Shown here: positions 12,456 to 23,821 of the stretch, piece after piece
Layout: every line of letters begins with the position of its first letter
How positions within the stretch are numbered: the stretch's first letter is position 1
Assembly (NCBI GenBank): GCA_029962745.1
Contig: CM057154.1
Span: 23,805,776 to 23,869,775 of the forward strand
DNA length: 64,000 nucleotides
Direction: 5' to 3'
Source of the DNA: Echinometra lucunter
Lineage: Eukaryota; Echinodermata; Echinoidea; Camarodonta; Echinometridae
Program-made: the position numbers and the translations under genes
The notes under the pieces: model-generated
What the model was told of the DNA's origin: nothing
Seen by the model: only the letters and a program-made list of their open reading frames with translations
The model's database searches: none

Positions 12456-13336
12456 TCAGGTTCCCGTGAATAGTATTAGTGGAATGCAGTAGAGGTTGCC
12501 TTCAGCCGACCTTGTACCATGATCACAAGTGATGGACATTGATCATTGACATGTACATTTACATGGGCGTTAATTTATTTTCATGGTCTCGATACCCTCG
12601 TTATGTTAAGAGTTTACACTGTATGAATTGAAAATGTCCGCTATACATTTTACTTCTGTAAAGAGATATAGCCAGTGTAATCAATGACATTTAAAAAAAA
12701 ACTACACAAAGGTTATAGTAACTTGTGTAATGACTGAGACTGCTTTCACGGATTACATGAAATGTAACATGCTTAGGGCAATATTTATAGAGGATTTTTC
12801 CTCATGAATAGTACAAATATGGTATTTGAAAAGTATTGGCCAGATAGTAAAAAAAACAACAGTGTAATTATATCAATTATGTCTCATTTCGGTAGAGGTA
12901 TTTATAGCTGTATTAATTCAGATATACACCCTGTATTTCCTTTAAAAATTATGAATAAAATGAAGAAATACAAACAAGAATACTTGATTTCACTATGTTC
13001 TTTTTTTAAAGATTTAAATGGACAATATAACAAATTTAAAACAAGTAAATGATGATACACCTGTAGTGAAATTGTAAAGAACTGTGATGCCCCTGTAATT
13101 TCCCTCCCCTAGTGTCTAACACCAATACATGTGTAAATAATTAATAACTGATAAAATTCTTTCCAGCTAAAATGTGACATGGCACAATGTGAAACACAAA
13201 CCAAAGGAATAAGTGGAAAACAATGCTTACTTTCTCATACCAGTACATTTACTTTGAATCACTTGAAAAAGGAATGGACTCAATGGAACTACACAAGGTC
13301 GTGTGGATCCAGAATGCTACACTGGCAAATATCCTC
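12456..13336. other. AT-rich intergenic stretch, nothing recognised
   Basis: No open frame with coding character, RNA gene or clear repeat is visible between the family A MITE and the element starting at 13337. Confidence 0.5.
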
Positions 13337-14340
13337 TGGGGCCTGTTTCTCGAAACCGTCATAAGTCAACTTCTCGGCTAAGATTGCCGCTAGTTGGCTA
13401 GTTGTCTGCTACGTGTTTCACGAAGCCTTGTTTGCCAAGATCAACACCAACATCCTGACGCCTCTGACCCTGTCATATCTTTTTTCATCTATATGCAGCG
13501 CCATCACATGCCATTAATTTGGTAGATTATGGCTGGCCAAAATGGAAGCTACACAGATTTTAAAATAATTCACATCTGCCTTTTCTACAGTTCCTAAAAT
13601 AAATTCATCCTTGCTTATGTATGAATATTATATTTCATATGTTTCATATGAAATTAATTGCAAAAGAAGTTTCCTAGGGTGTTTCTTCTGGATTTTGACA
13701 TCTCACAAAAGAACGCTATTCCGCCACATCAGGCAAGGCATAGTTAAAGGGGAAGTCTGTAGTTTTCAGACTTGTATTTATTTAAAGATATGTGATGTCA
13801 TAGATTTTTACACGAAATAGTTCTAAGATACATATCTTAGCTTGTAATTTGGCAAAAATTTTGCACTCTAGTGTCTCGGTCAGACCATGACACTGGATAA
13901 AAATTTCCTTGCCTCCTTTTTAAAGATCATGAATCTAAGTGTTATTTTGAAAAACTAGTGTCCCCGGGGGTACCCATCTTACGTTCCAAGCGATAATGAA
14001 CGTAATTTCTAAAAGCTGAATTTTTAAAAGTTTTCTTTGGGGTAATCTGCCTAATTTGAAAAATATCTTGCATCCATAACCCCTTGCTACCATTTCTAAT
14101 CTTTGGATTCTCCCACTAACTCAAATATTTGCAGTTTAGATAAAAATCCTTTTACAAGATGTCTGTGTGATTGTGATCAAGGCTACGTGTTGTCACATTT
14201 CCTCATCGATAGTATCGATATCACGAGATATTGAGCTAGTATGCTTTTTGTGAAACAGTTTAGCAAGATTAGAATCATCTCCGTAGTTGGCGGACAAAGA
14301 TATGACTAATTTGGCGTTGATTTCCAGAAACAGGCCCCTG
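13337..14340. mobile_element. ~1-kb inverted-repeat element, GGGGCCTGTTTC ends
   Basis: The left end GGGGCCTGTTTCTCGAAAC and the right end, reading outward CAGGGGCCTGTTTCTGGAAA, are inverted. Subterminal GCTAGTTGGC-like and GTAGTTGGCGG-like motifs and TTTCACGAAGC/GTGAAACAG motifs also mirror each other. Interior is non-coding. This is a larger member of the GGGCCC/TTTC-ended group seen through the window. Confidence 0.6.
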
Positions 14341-15600
14341 GTTTCTATTTATTTTCCTTTACAATATATGTATTGAGAGAAACAGTCTATATATCACTGT
14401 AGCATATACTGCAACATTCCAAGTGCAACAGCTAAAAGGCACCTGAAAAATGTACAACAAACCTGTTCACACAGCTGGTAATTTGGAGGAGTGCTGTATG
14501 TACATGTGTCTCCTGTAAGGGGGATCACTTTTTCTTTCAAAGATTATTAACAGTATACAATTCTTCCACTATTGCTTTTTCTCCAAGCATTCATCAGTAT
14601 ATTTTTTCTGTAGCCCTTAGCCTTCAATTAAACATTTTTTTTAATTACCTTGCAATGTTCTAATTTAGCTTTCTAGGTAAGGCCATTTCAGCACCCTGGA
14701 GCAATGAGATGAATTAAAGGAAATATCCCCTTCATGAAATTTTACAAATTAATAATACATTACAATCTTCTTTCAAAGGTAATAAGGAGTAGTGGGAAAG
14801 GTGGTGCTTTGAATATTTAACTACTTTGTTAGGTGGAATGAAAATTACTACATGAACTGAGGTAGAATGACCTAGAACATAGCTGACAGTTTTTGAAAAA
14901 TATTTGTTTAAAAACAGCTAAAATATCAACAGAAGATATGTCGAGTTCTCAGCGCGGTACCGCACCGAAAATTCACACACGTGTAAACAGTGTGTGCGAA
15001 CCGCTATGTGCCCTTGAGCCGAGAGCATCAGGGTAGGTGGTCCGTAGCGAGGGTATAAGGTTTGAATTATTTTACTGAAAATCACCGGAAATCGTGAATA
15101 GAATACTAGATTATCTCACTCATGTATCTTTTCATGCAAGCCGAACAGTATGAGACTATATTTGAGCAGCTTCGTGCTAACTTTTATTTTGCTACCACTA
15201 CTGTTTATTACCTTTAAGAAACTTCTTGTAACCAAGGAAAGTGCACTATTATAATAAAAACTTGTTCACTGGATTGGAGTTGACACCAAAAAAAAAAGAA
15301 AAGTTAGACCAGTAAAATTGCGTTGCAGTAATACACTTGGCTCTATGACAATGTTCCACTGCATCCGAGTTATACATCCCTTCTTTTGCTGATCCCAAAA
15401 CATGCCTTGTATTGTGGTTGTTCAAATCATCAGCAATGAATAATGGCTTTCAACAAGGTATATAAAAAAAAATCATTTACATGTAACAAGAAAAGGTTGG
15501 AAGGTCCTCCATGCCCATCCACTCTACATATCCTCAGTCCAACAGGAAGAGTAGTATTCTTAAAATCCTTTGTCACTGTCTCAAGGTTCTACAGAGTATA
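14341..15600. other. Intergenic / C19orf53-like 3' UTR
   Basis: The region lies downstream of the C19orf53-like stop (reading - strand). TTTATT at 15204-15209 and 15183-15188 gives AATAAA on the - strand about 390-415 nt past the stop, a possible polyadenylation signal. A GC-richer patch around 14945-15060 stands out but has no recognised function. Confidence 0.45.
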
Positions 15601-16690
15601 TCATTTCTGTCCTTTCTTCTTTGTTTCACCTCCAGCTGATGTAGATGAGGTTAGTGAGAGCTTCTTGGGTTCTTTGGAGGCAGCCTGAGCAATGATCTCT
15701 TGCTCATTACGAGAGCTGATTGCTTTTGTGATGTTCTGCAAGAAAAAGGAAGATGTTTGTAAATTAGCATCAGACATTATGCATATAAAATATCATTCCT
15801 AAGCATCTTTTATTTTATTTATTCATCTGATCAGAAGAAAAAGGAGGATCTTACTTAAGGATGAGAAGGAGGAGGAGGGGAAGAAGAGGGAGAGAAAAAG
15901 GAGAAGAAAATAAGTACTAACCTTCTTCAACTTAGCAGCTTCTATATGCTTTGCTTTCTTTGGAGCAATGTATCGTGCTGAAAGAAAAAAAAATAGAGAA
16001 ATACACATATGATAATTTATCAAATGACAATTCATCTAAGGGACAATTTCTTTTCATAAATCGTCAACCTGAATTTGCTTTTACCCCAACAACATATTCA
16101 GAAATAAGCTGAATGAGTGCACGATGCTTTTTTTTCCCCTTCAAATATCAAGTTATGAAGAAAATACACAATAATGTTTATTTTCAAGTACTCTATTAAA
16201 AAGCCACCTTAATTCCATTACAGGAGCTAAGTAAGACTAAAAAGAGTACCTTTCTCCTAGCTTAGGCTTTTAGTTTGAATTTCATGACTGTAGATCTATT
16301 GCAGATTGCCTTCAAGCTTTTCTTTAGTTACTTTGAGAGGGGGGGGGGGGGGGGGAATGTTGTTTCTTCTTGTTTCTGGGAACATGCCATTTTACTCTTC
16401 ATAAACGGTAGAGAGACAATAATAGACCTAGGGTCACAGCAAAGCAGCAGTCCTAACTGCATCCACATCACAGACACAGCAGTCGACAGTCCGAGACTGG
16501 AACACTAACTATAGCATAGGCCCACACAAAATTAAACGTATCGGTAACATTGTTATCGGATAATGTAAAAAATGATAGACCTACCTCCTTTCTTTTGTTG
16601 ACCCTTCTTCTTCTGATGTGCATATTTCTGTTTATTTCGACTAGCCTTTCCAGGGACTTGAACCTTCGTTTTGACCTTTCCTTGGACCAT
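15601..16690 (-). CDS. C19orf53: C19orf53 / UPF0390 family small basic protein, three exons
   Basis: A short lysine-rich protein of the UPF0390 (C19orf53, leydig cell tumor 10 kDa protein) family; its function is poorly known and nucleolar location is plausible from its basic composition. Exons in transcript order: 16690-16585, 15977-15922, 15735-15601, giving 98 codons plus TGA with GT-AG borders. The start reads MVQGKVKTKVQVPGK, the middle has the family hallmark RYIAPKKAKHIEAAKLKK, and the end is TSAGGETKKKGQK. Length and basic ends match the family. A foldback transposon begins only 375 bp upstream of the ATG, so the promoter must be compact or overlap it. Confidence 0.92.
16339..16356. 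repeat. poly-G tract
   Basis: A run of about 18 G in the first intron of the C19orf53-like gene. Confidence 0.8.
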
Positions 16691-17060
16691 CTTGTTTTTG
16701 CTAACCACTAACAAGTTAATATCAGCTTGGTAAGGAAAACCATCAACAATTTTTTTTATTGTTGTTGTTGTTTTGGTTTTAACGGCGCTCGGAAAAGTTT
16801 ATTAGCCTCACTTCCAGCATTAGTGTCGAATTCTGATGTTTGGACGAAAACTTATCTTCATTTTTTTTTTAACAACTCTGCAGTGATAACTGTGATATGT
16901 AAAGTATATTATATCAGGTACAGTATGGTTTATTTTTATTCATATTCGTACTCCCTGGATGCTAATGAAAGTGAAATATATGAAGAATTCATGTTTTCCA
17001 TGTTATGCTTTGTCTCGCTGCGCTGGCTACTATACTGGTAAATAGACTACGAAGTGATGC
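16691..17060 (-). promoter_or_regulatory. Presumed 5' UTR/promoter of C19orf53-like gene
   Basis: This is the only unique DNA between the start codon at 16690 and the foldback element. It must hold the promoter or part of it. No TATA box or other motif can be asserted. Confidence 0.35.
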
Positions 17061-17064
17061 AGTA
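17061..17064. repeat. Left 4-bp target duplication (AGTA) of foldback element
   Basis: AGTA directly precedes the left terminus GGTTGAGACTA, and AGTA (23818-23821) directly follows the right terminus TAGTCTCAACC. Confidence 0.6.
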
Positions 17065-17274
17065 GGTTGAGACTAAATTGGCGTGGATCCGGCAGATTCA
17101 TTATTCATGAGCTTGGAAATCTCGTTCGGCCGGCCGATGACGTATGGCTCATTAATATTAACGCCTTGGAAATTGCGGGCGCGCGGAACAAGCCCAACGC
17201 ACGTACGGTACACGTTATACGAATTGCATGGTCACTTTTCCATTCATTATCATACACATGTGCAGTTTATAACT

Positions 17275-20200
17275 GGCGTAAATCCAGCATCTTTGGCGCA
17301 AATCCGGCAGTTTTTATGAAAATAATCAGAATAATGCCAATGAACCCAAATCAAAGTGTTGTTTTGTCCAACCTTAATTGCAAAGACAGCATTGAACTAG
17401 TAAACCAGAATTTATTCATGAAAAATAATTCACAACATGCATTTTAAAGGCATTGGCTAACTTTGTGAGCAGCTGATTTAAAAAATTCTCAAACTAAGAT
17501 GAAACATGTGTGTGAGTACTTGTATTTATACTCAAAAACCCTGAAACCAACCATAATTTGGAAGGAAAAGCTGTAAATTAGATGCAAACCGCGATTTTAT
17601 TAGCTTTCGTCTCGAGAGACACTGAACTAAGAGGACCGTTTGGACGAATTCAAAAATACCGTTACTTGCCTTCCGCCGCGTGATACGTCAATACACACAG
17701 TGCGGTCCGTTGAGTCATGTGCGCATGCGCACTCCTTACGTTGGGTCTATGCAACCGACCCTCGTATATTTTTCAAACATTGGTTCACATTTCTAATATT
17801 TAAAAATACTTCCCGTGGATATTATGCTCTGAAACTTTCACACTGGTATTTTTACACTATAACCCTAATGTTTATCCCATTTTTAAGTAACAAAATGAGA
17901 TTTTTTAAAAATCATAACAATGTTAGCCAATGCCTTTAATTTCTCCCTTCATGTCAATGTACATAGAATTGGCGTAAATCCAGCATCTTTGGCGTAAATC
18001 CGGCAGTTTTTATGAAAATAACCAAAATAATGACAATGAACCCAAATCAAAGTGTTAGTTTGTCCAACTTGATTACAAAGACAGGAATGGACTAGTAAAA
18101 CAGAAATTATTAATGAAAAATAGTTCACAACTTGTATTTTAATTTCTCCCTTCATGTCAATGTACATAGAACTGGCGTAAATCCAGCATTTTTGGTGTAA
18201 ATCCGGCAGTTTTTATGAAAAATAACCAAAATAATGACAATGAACCCAAATCAAAGTGTTGTTTTGTCCAACCTTAATTGCAAAGACAGCATTGAACTAG
18301 TAAACCAGAATTTATTCATGAAAAATAATTCACAACATGCATTTTAATTTCTCCCTTCATGTCAATGTACATAGAACTGGCGTAAATCCAGCATCTTTGG
18401 CGCAAATCCGGCAGTTTTTATGAGCATAACCAAAATAATGACAATGAACCCAAATCAAAGTGTTAGTTTGTTCAAATTGGTTGCAAAGACAGCATTGGAC
18501 TAGTAAAATAGCAATTATTCATGAAAAATAGTTCACAACTTGTATTTTAATTTCTCCCTGCTTGTCAATGTACTTAGAACTGGCGTAAATCCAGCATCTT
18601 TGGCGTAAATCCGGCAGTTTTTATGAAAATAACCAAAATAATGACAATGAACCCAAATCAAAGTGTTAGTTTGTCCAACCTTAATTGCAAAGACAGCATT
18701 GAACTAGTAAACCAGAATTTATTCATGAAAAATAATTCATAACATGCATTTTAATTTCTCCCTTCATGTCAATGTACATAGAATTGGCGTAAATCCAGCA
18801 TCTTTGGCGTAAATCCGGCAGTTTTTATGAAAATAACCAAAATAATGACAATGAACCCAAATCAAAGTGTTAGTTTGTCCAACTTGATTACAAAGACAGG
18901 AATGGACTAGTAAAACAGAAATTATTCATGAAAAATAGTTCACAACTTGTATTTTAATTTCTCCCTTCATGTCAATGTACATAGAACTGGCGTAAATCCA
19001 GCATCTTTGGCGTAAATCCGGCAGTTTTTATGAAAATAACCAAAATAATGACAATGAACCCAAATCAAAGTGTTAGTTTGTCCAACTTAATTACAAAGAC
19101 AGGAATGGACTAGTAAAACAGAAATTATTCATGAAAAATAGTTCACAACTTGTATTTTAATTTCTCCCTTCATGTCAATGTACATAGAACTGGCGTAAAT
19201 CCAGCATCTTTGGCGTAAATCCGGCAGTTTTTATGAAAATAACCAAAATAATGACAATGAACCCAAATCAAAGTGTTAGTTTGTCCAACTTAATTACAAA
19301 GACAGGAATGGACTAGTAAAACAGAAATTATTCATGAAAAATAGTTCACAACTTGTATTTTAATTTCTCCCTTCATGTCAATGTACATAGAACTGGCGTA
19401 AATCCAGCATCTTTGGCGTAAATCCGGCAGTTTTTATGAACATAACCAAAATAATGACAATGAACCCAAATCAAAGTGTTAGTTTGTCCAACCTTAATTG
19501 CAAAGACAGCATTGAACTAGTAAACCAGAATTTATTCATGAAAAATAATTCATAACATGCATTTTAATTTCTCCCTTCATGTCAATGTACATAGAATTGG
19601 CGTAAATCCAGCATCTTTGGCGTAAATCCGGCAGTTTTTATGAAAATAACCAAAATAATGACAATGAACCCAAATCAAAGTGTTAGTTTGTCCAACTTAA
19701 TTACAAAGACAGGAATGGACTAGTAAAACAGAAATTATTCATGAAAAATAGTTCACAACTTGTATTTTAATTTCTCCCTTCATGTCAATGTACATAGAAC
19801 TGGCGTAAATCCAGCATCTTTGGCGTAAATCCGGCAGTTTTTATGAACATAACCAAAATAATGACAATGAACCCAAATCAAAGTGTTAGTTTGTCCAACT
19901 TCATTGCAAAGACAGCATGGAACTAGTCAAACGGAAATTATTCATGAAAAATAATTCACAACTTGTATTTTCCTTTCTCCCTTCATGTCAATGTGCATAG
20001 AACACTGGCGTAAATCCAGCATCTTTGGCGCAAATCCGGCAGTTTTTATGGAAATAACCAAAATAATGACAATGAACCCAAATAAAAGTGTTAGTTTGTC
20101 CAACTTGGTTGCAAATACAGCATGGAACTTGTCAAACAGAAATTATTCATGAAAATTAATTCAAAACTTGTATTTTAATTTCTCCCTTCATGTCAATGTG

Positions 20201-20290
20201 CATAGAACACTGCCGTAAATCCAGCATCTTTGGCACAAATCCGGCAGATTTTATTAAATAACGAAAATAATGACAATGAACTCAAATCAA
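17275..20290 (+). repeat. Left-arm tandem array, ~203-bp monomer, ~13 copies
   Basis: Monomer starts near 17275, 17970, 18172, 18378, 18581, 18785, 18989, 19193, 19396, 19600, 19803, 20006 and 20210. Each opens with a duplicated 12-mer (TGGCGTAAATCC, spacer, TGGCGTAAATCC) followed by GGCAGTTTTTATG. Two diverged subtypes alternate irregularly: one with CATTGAACTAGTAAACCAG, the other with GGAATGGACTAGTAAAACAG. Monomer 1 is split by a TTAA MITE. The innermost monomers are the most diverged. Confidence 0.95.
17448..17935 (+). mobile_element. TTAA-flanked MITE family A, copy 2, inside foldback arm
   Basis: A 488-bp element with ends AGGCATTGGCTAAC and GTTAGCCAATGCCT, flanked by TTAA at 17444-17447 and 17936-17939. 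Neighbouring monomers contain the uninterrupted site (CATTTTAATTTCTCCC), so they act as built-in empty sites and prove insertion with TTAA duplication. It is inverted relative to the copy at 11965-12451. Confidence 0.93.
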
Positions 20291-20599
20291 AGGGTGACAA
20301 CCCACTTCACCGAAGGCCTGCGAGACCGAAAATAGCAAATTGTAATCTATAATGTACATCGCTCTGACTACCTGTGCCAGAAGGAAGTTAAAGGGTAGCG
20401 GAAAGTTTTACATTGAAGGTGTGGGACATCCGGAAACGAGGACCAAACATGTCTAAAGGAGACATTATTATTGTATATACCGATATAGCACAGCATGTGA
20501 TGAAGGAAAATACGATACGAGAAAAGTCGGCCTCGCGGGCCTTCGGTCAAGTAGGCGGACCCCATGCAGTCAGAGTTAGTTTGAACCGGTTTGACCAAC

Positions 20600-20751
20600 C
20601 TGGGGGGCGTTTCATTAAACAATATTATTAGTCGATGGTTTTCACGGACTAATTTGCTTTCAGGAAATAAGATGCGAGTATTTTCAGTGGCTTGTAACAT
20701 TATTTTGTCGGTGATTTTCACCGACAAAACTCTTCATGAAACGCTCCCCAG
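20600..20751. mobile_element. Small inverted-repeat element, GGGGnGCGTTTCAT ends
   Basis: The left end CTGGGGGGCGTTTCATTAAA faces the right end reading outward CTGGGGAGCGTTTCATGAAG. A further related end (GCGGGGAGCGTTA outward) occurs at about 20923, so it may be part of a compound element reaching there. Confidence 0.55.
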
Positions 20752-21286
20752 ATTGCAACTACAGGGTAATGTTTCATCAACATTATTGTTGTCTGACAAG
20801 TTGTCAGATGTGACATCTTTCCTTGATTTTGATTGGCTGAGAAGTATCGTTACTATGACAACTGTCGGATAAAACAGACTTTGTCGGATAAAACATCTGA
20901 CAATAAGTCCTTAACGCTCCCCGCATTGAACTATTAAACAGAAATCATTCTGAAAATAATTGTCTTAACTTTTCTATTATCTTTTATCTTATCTCAGTAA
21001 GATAATAGCTCGCTAGTATTATCTTAAATCGGTATTCTGAAAATTACATTAAGTTTGTAAGGACCACCCATATATTATCTCTGACACGCCCAATCTTCTC
21101 TCGTTAAACAATCATTAAAGATTTTATATGAGTTCCTCAACCAATAGAAGTGTCCCTTATGTAAATATAAAACCATTATGATACGCGTCGTGCATCATTA
21201 ACTATAGGCGTAATTTTATCTTGCGTGCATTGTGCGCTATCGTCTGCAACACTTATTTTTCAACTTTAACAAGCTCAAGAGAAAGC

Positions 21287-21332
<46 letters not shown>
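21287..21332. repeat. (GA)n microsatellite
   Basis: A near-perfect run of GA/AG dinucleotides in the foldback core. Confidence 0.85.
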
Positions 21333-21336
<4 letters not shown>

Positions 21337-21432
21337 AATCCCGGGAAAGAAATAGAAAGTAGAAAGATATAAAGGACAAATAAAGCAAAGTAATGAAGAG
21401 AGGAAGTGGAAGAATAAGAGAAAGGTAATGTT

Positions 21433-22190
21433 TTGTTTTGTAGCAAAGGTAATGATAAAAAATCAGGTGATTTCAAATTAGCCTACAAAGATCAAATAAT
21501 TCAGAGAAAAGAATCTGTGAAGTATTTGGGCATCGAATTAACCAGCCAGGTTTCTTTTTTTGTCTCTAGTATAGAATCTGTTATAGTAAAAAAGGCCAAC
21601 TCCCGTTTGAAATTTTTGTACAGATACCAAAATTGCATGAATTTACATGCAAGGCGTATAATATGCTTTGCTCTTAGTGACTATGTTTATTTGACTATGC
21701 TAACGCTATGTGGTATAATAATTTAGGCAAGTCAGATCAAAAGAAACCCCAAATCGTTCAAAATATTCAAAATATGATGGTAAGATTCATTCATTGTTTA
21801 GGCCCAAGAACGCACGTTGGGTATAACGAGCTCTCAGCAGTCGGTTTACTTGATGTCAGTCAAAGATCAAAACAACTTATTCTGCGCCACGCACGCATAA
21901 CTCGAGGGCAAATCATTATAATGGCCGCAATTTCAATCTTGTTACGACTATTATGATACAAGACATAGTCATTATAATTTTATCTTGCCCGAACGAGTAT
22001 GCATATTGGCAACTGCTTATAACGCAATCAAATACTGGAGTTCTCTCCCCAATGATATTAAAGCAGTTGAAAACTATTCTGAAAGACTATTCCTATCACT
22101 TGAGTCTAAGAAAAAAGAAACAAGTGACATAATTTACACAATAAATTGTATGATATGCTTTAGACTTACAGATCAGTATTCTTTTCTCTA
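21433..22190 (+). pseudogene. Non-LTR retrotransposon reverse transcriptase, C-terminal fragment
   Basis: Conceptual translation in shifting frames shows the C-terminal part of a non-LTR reverse transcriptase: ESVKYLGIELTSQVSF, KKANSRLKFLYRY, LHARRIICFAL, GPRTHVGYNELSAVGLLDV and, farther on, NAIKYWSSLPNDIKAVENYS. The frame changes near 21710 and again before 21985. The catalytic core is absent. A typical RT 3' flank follows (GGACCCCATTGTAAATAAGC near 22350). It is 5'-truncated and dead. Confidence 0.8.
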
Positions 22191-22504
22191 ACTTACCGAT
22201 ATCATATGTATCATTTCGTTCTTTTGTGTTGATTTTTTTTTTTCGTTTTAAATGTGTTGCTGTTAAACTCTTGTAAATATGTTTCATTATGTATATAGTG
22301 CTAAATACTTACCAGCAACGTTACCAGCAGTCAAATTTTTGTTCTCTTTAGGACCCCATTGTAAATAAGCTTTCGAGCTTTCATGGGTCATCCTGTCAAG
22401 CTTTAATGAAGAATCAGAGAAACAGAAGGTAAAGAATAAAGCAGTATAAAGAAAAAAACACTAATCATGTTAACAAATTAACAAGATAAAGATTACCCAA
22501 AATA

Positions 22505-22545
22505 TCAACCAGCCCCCCCCCCTCCCACCTCCCCCCAAACACTAT
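22505..22545. repeat. C-rich low-complexity tract
   Basis: A run of C with CCTCCC interruptions marks the junction between the foldback core and the right arm. Confidence 0.7.
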
Positions 22546-22549
22546 ATTT

Positions 22550-23625
22550 TCATAAAAACTGCCGGATTTGTCCCAAAGATGCTGGATTTACGCCAGTTCT
22601 ATGTACATTGACATGAAGGGAGAAATTAAAATACAAGTTGTGAACTATTTTTCATGAATAATTTCTGTTTTACTAGTCCATTCCTGTCTTGTAATTAAGT
22701 TGGACAAACTAACACTTTGATTTGGGTTCATTGTCATTATTTTGGTTATTTTCATAAAAACTGCCGGATTTACGCCAAAGATGCTGGATTTACGCCAATT
22801 CTATGTACATTGACATGAAGGGAGAAATTAAAATGCATGTTATGAATTATTTTTCATGAATAAATTCTGGTTTACTAGTTCAATGCTGTCTTTGCAATTA
22901 AGGTTGGACAAACTAACACTTTGATTGGGTTCATTGTCATTATTTTGGTTTATGTTCATAAAAACTGCCGGATTTACGCCAAAGATGCTGGATTTACGCC
23001 AGTTCTATGTACATTGACATGAAGGGAGAAATTAAAATACAAGTTGTGAACTATTTTTCATGAATAATTTCTGTTTTACTAGTCCATTCCTGTCTTTGTA
23101 ATTAAGTTGGACAAACTAACACTTTGATTTGGGTTCATTGTCATTATTTTGGTTATTTTCATAAAAACTGCCGGATTTACGCCAAAGATGCTGGATTTAC
23201 GCCAGTTCTATGTACATTGACATGAAGGGAGAAATTAAAATACAAGTTGTGAACTATTTTTCATGAATAATTTCTGTTTTACTAGTCCATTCCTGTCTTT
23301 GTAATCAAGTTGGACAAACTAACACTTTGATTTGGGTTCATTGTCATTATTTTGGTTATTTCATAAAAACTGCCGGATTTACGCCAAAGATGCTGGATTT
23401 ACGCCAATTCTATGTACATTGACATGAAGGGAGAAATTAAAATGCATGTTATGAATTATTTTTCATGAATAAATTCTGGTTTACTAGTTCAATGCTGTCT
23501 TTGCAATTAAGGTTGGACAAACCAACACTTTGATTTGGGTTCATTGGCATTATTCTGATTATTTTCATAAAAACTGCCGGATTTGCGCCAAAGATGCTGG
23601 ATTTACGCCAGTTATAAACTGCACA
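22550..23625 (-). repeat. Right-arm tandem array, ~203-bp monomer, ~6 copies
   Basis: The same monomer as the left arm in opposite orientation; the GGATTTACGCCA motif recurs near 22585, 22790, 22990, 23195, 23400 and 23605. Both subtypes are present. The first copy reads TTTGTCCCAAAG where others have TTTACGCCAAAG. The arm is less than half the length of the left one and has no TTAA MITE. Confidence 0.95.
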
Positions 23626-23821
23626 TGTATGATAATGAATGGAGAAGTGACCATGCAATTCGTATAACGTGTACCGTACGTGCGTTGGGCTTGTTCCGCG
23701 CGCTCGCAATTTCCAAGGCGTTAATATTAATGAGCCATACGTCATCGGTCGGCCGAACGAGATTTCCAAGCTCATGAATAATGAATCTGCCGGATCCACG
23801 CCAATATAGTCTCAACCAGTA

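Larger units (their letters stand above)
20300..22550. other. Central core of the foldback element
   Basis: Between the arms lie unique-looking DNA (20300-20595), a small inverted-repeat element at 20600-20751, a second GGGAGCGTTA-like end near 20923, a GA microsatellite and a degraded non-LTR reverse-transcriptase fragment. Apart from these I see no gene. Confidence 0.6.
17065..23817. mobile_element. Foldback transposon with arms of tandem ~203-bp repeats
   Basis: A 6753-bp element. The outer ~300 bp at each end are near-perfect inverted copies, starting GGTTGAGACTA and continuing with TTGGCGTGGATCCGGCAG. Inward, each arm is a tandem array of a ~203-bp monomer: about 13 repeats on the left (to ~20290) and 6 on the right (22550-23620), in opposite orientation. 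The 2.2-kb centre holds unrelated DNA including a decayed reverse transcriptase. The architecture matches foldback elements such as the TU elements described in sea urchins, which I recall as having 8-bp duplications rather than the 4 bp seen here. No transposase is encoded, so it is non-autonomous. Confidence 0.88.

Noticed and set aside
15443..15688. + strand open frame of 81 codons
   Set aside because: It is antisense to the last exon of the C19orf53-like gene, which has family motifs and intact splice sites.
17067..17447. Open frame in the left arm with an almost identical partner at 23449-23799
   Set aside because: It is the inverted terminal repeat read in a chance frame; similarity is explained by DNA identity and internal monomers break it.
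17275..20290. CRISPR-like regularly spaced repeats
   Set aside because: Units are contiguous ~203-bp tandem monomers without unique spacers, in a eukaryotic intron-containing context.
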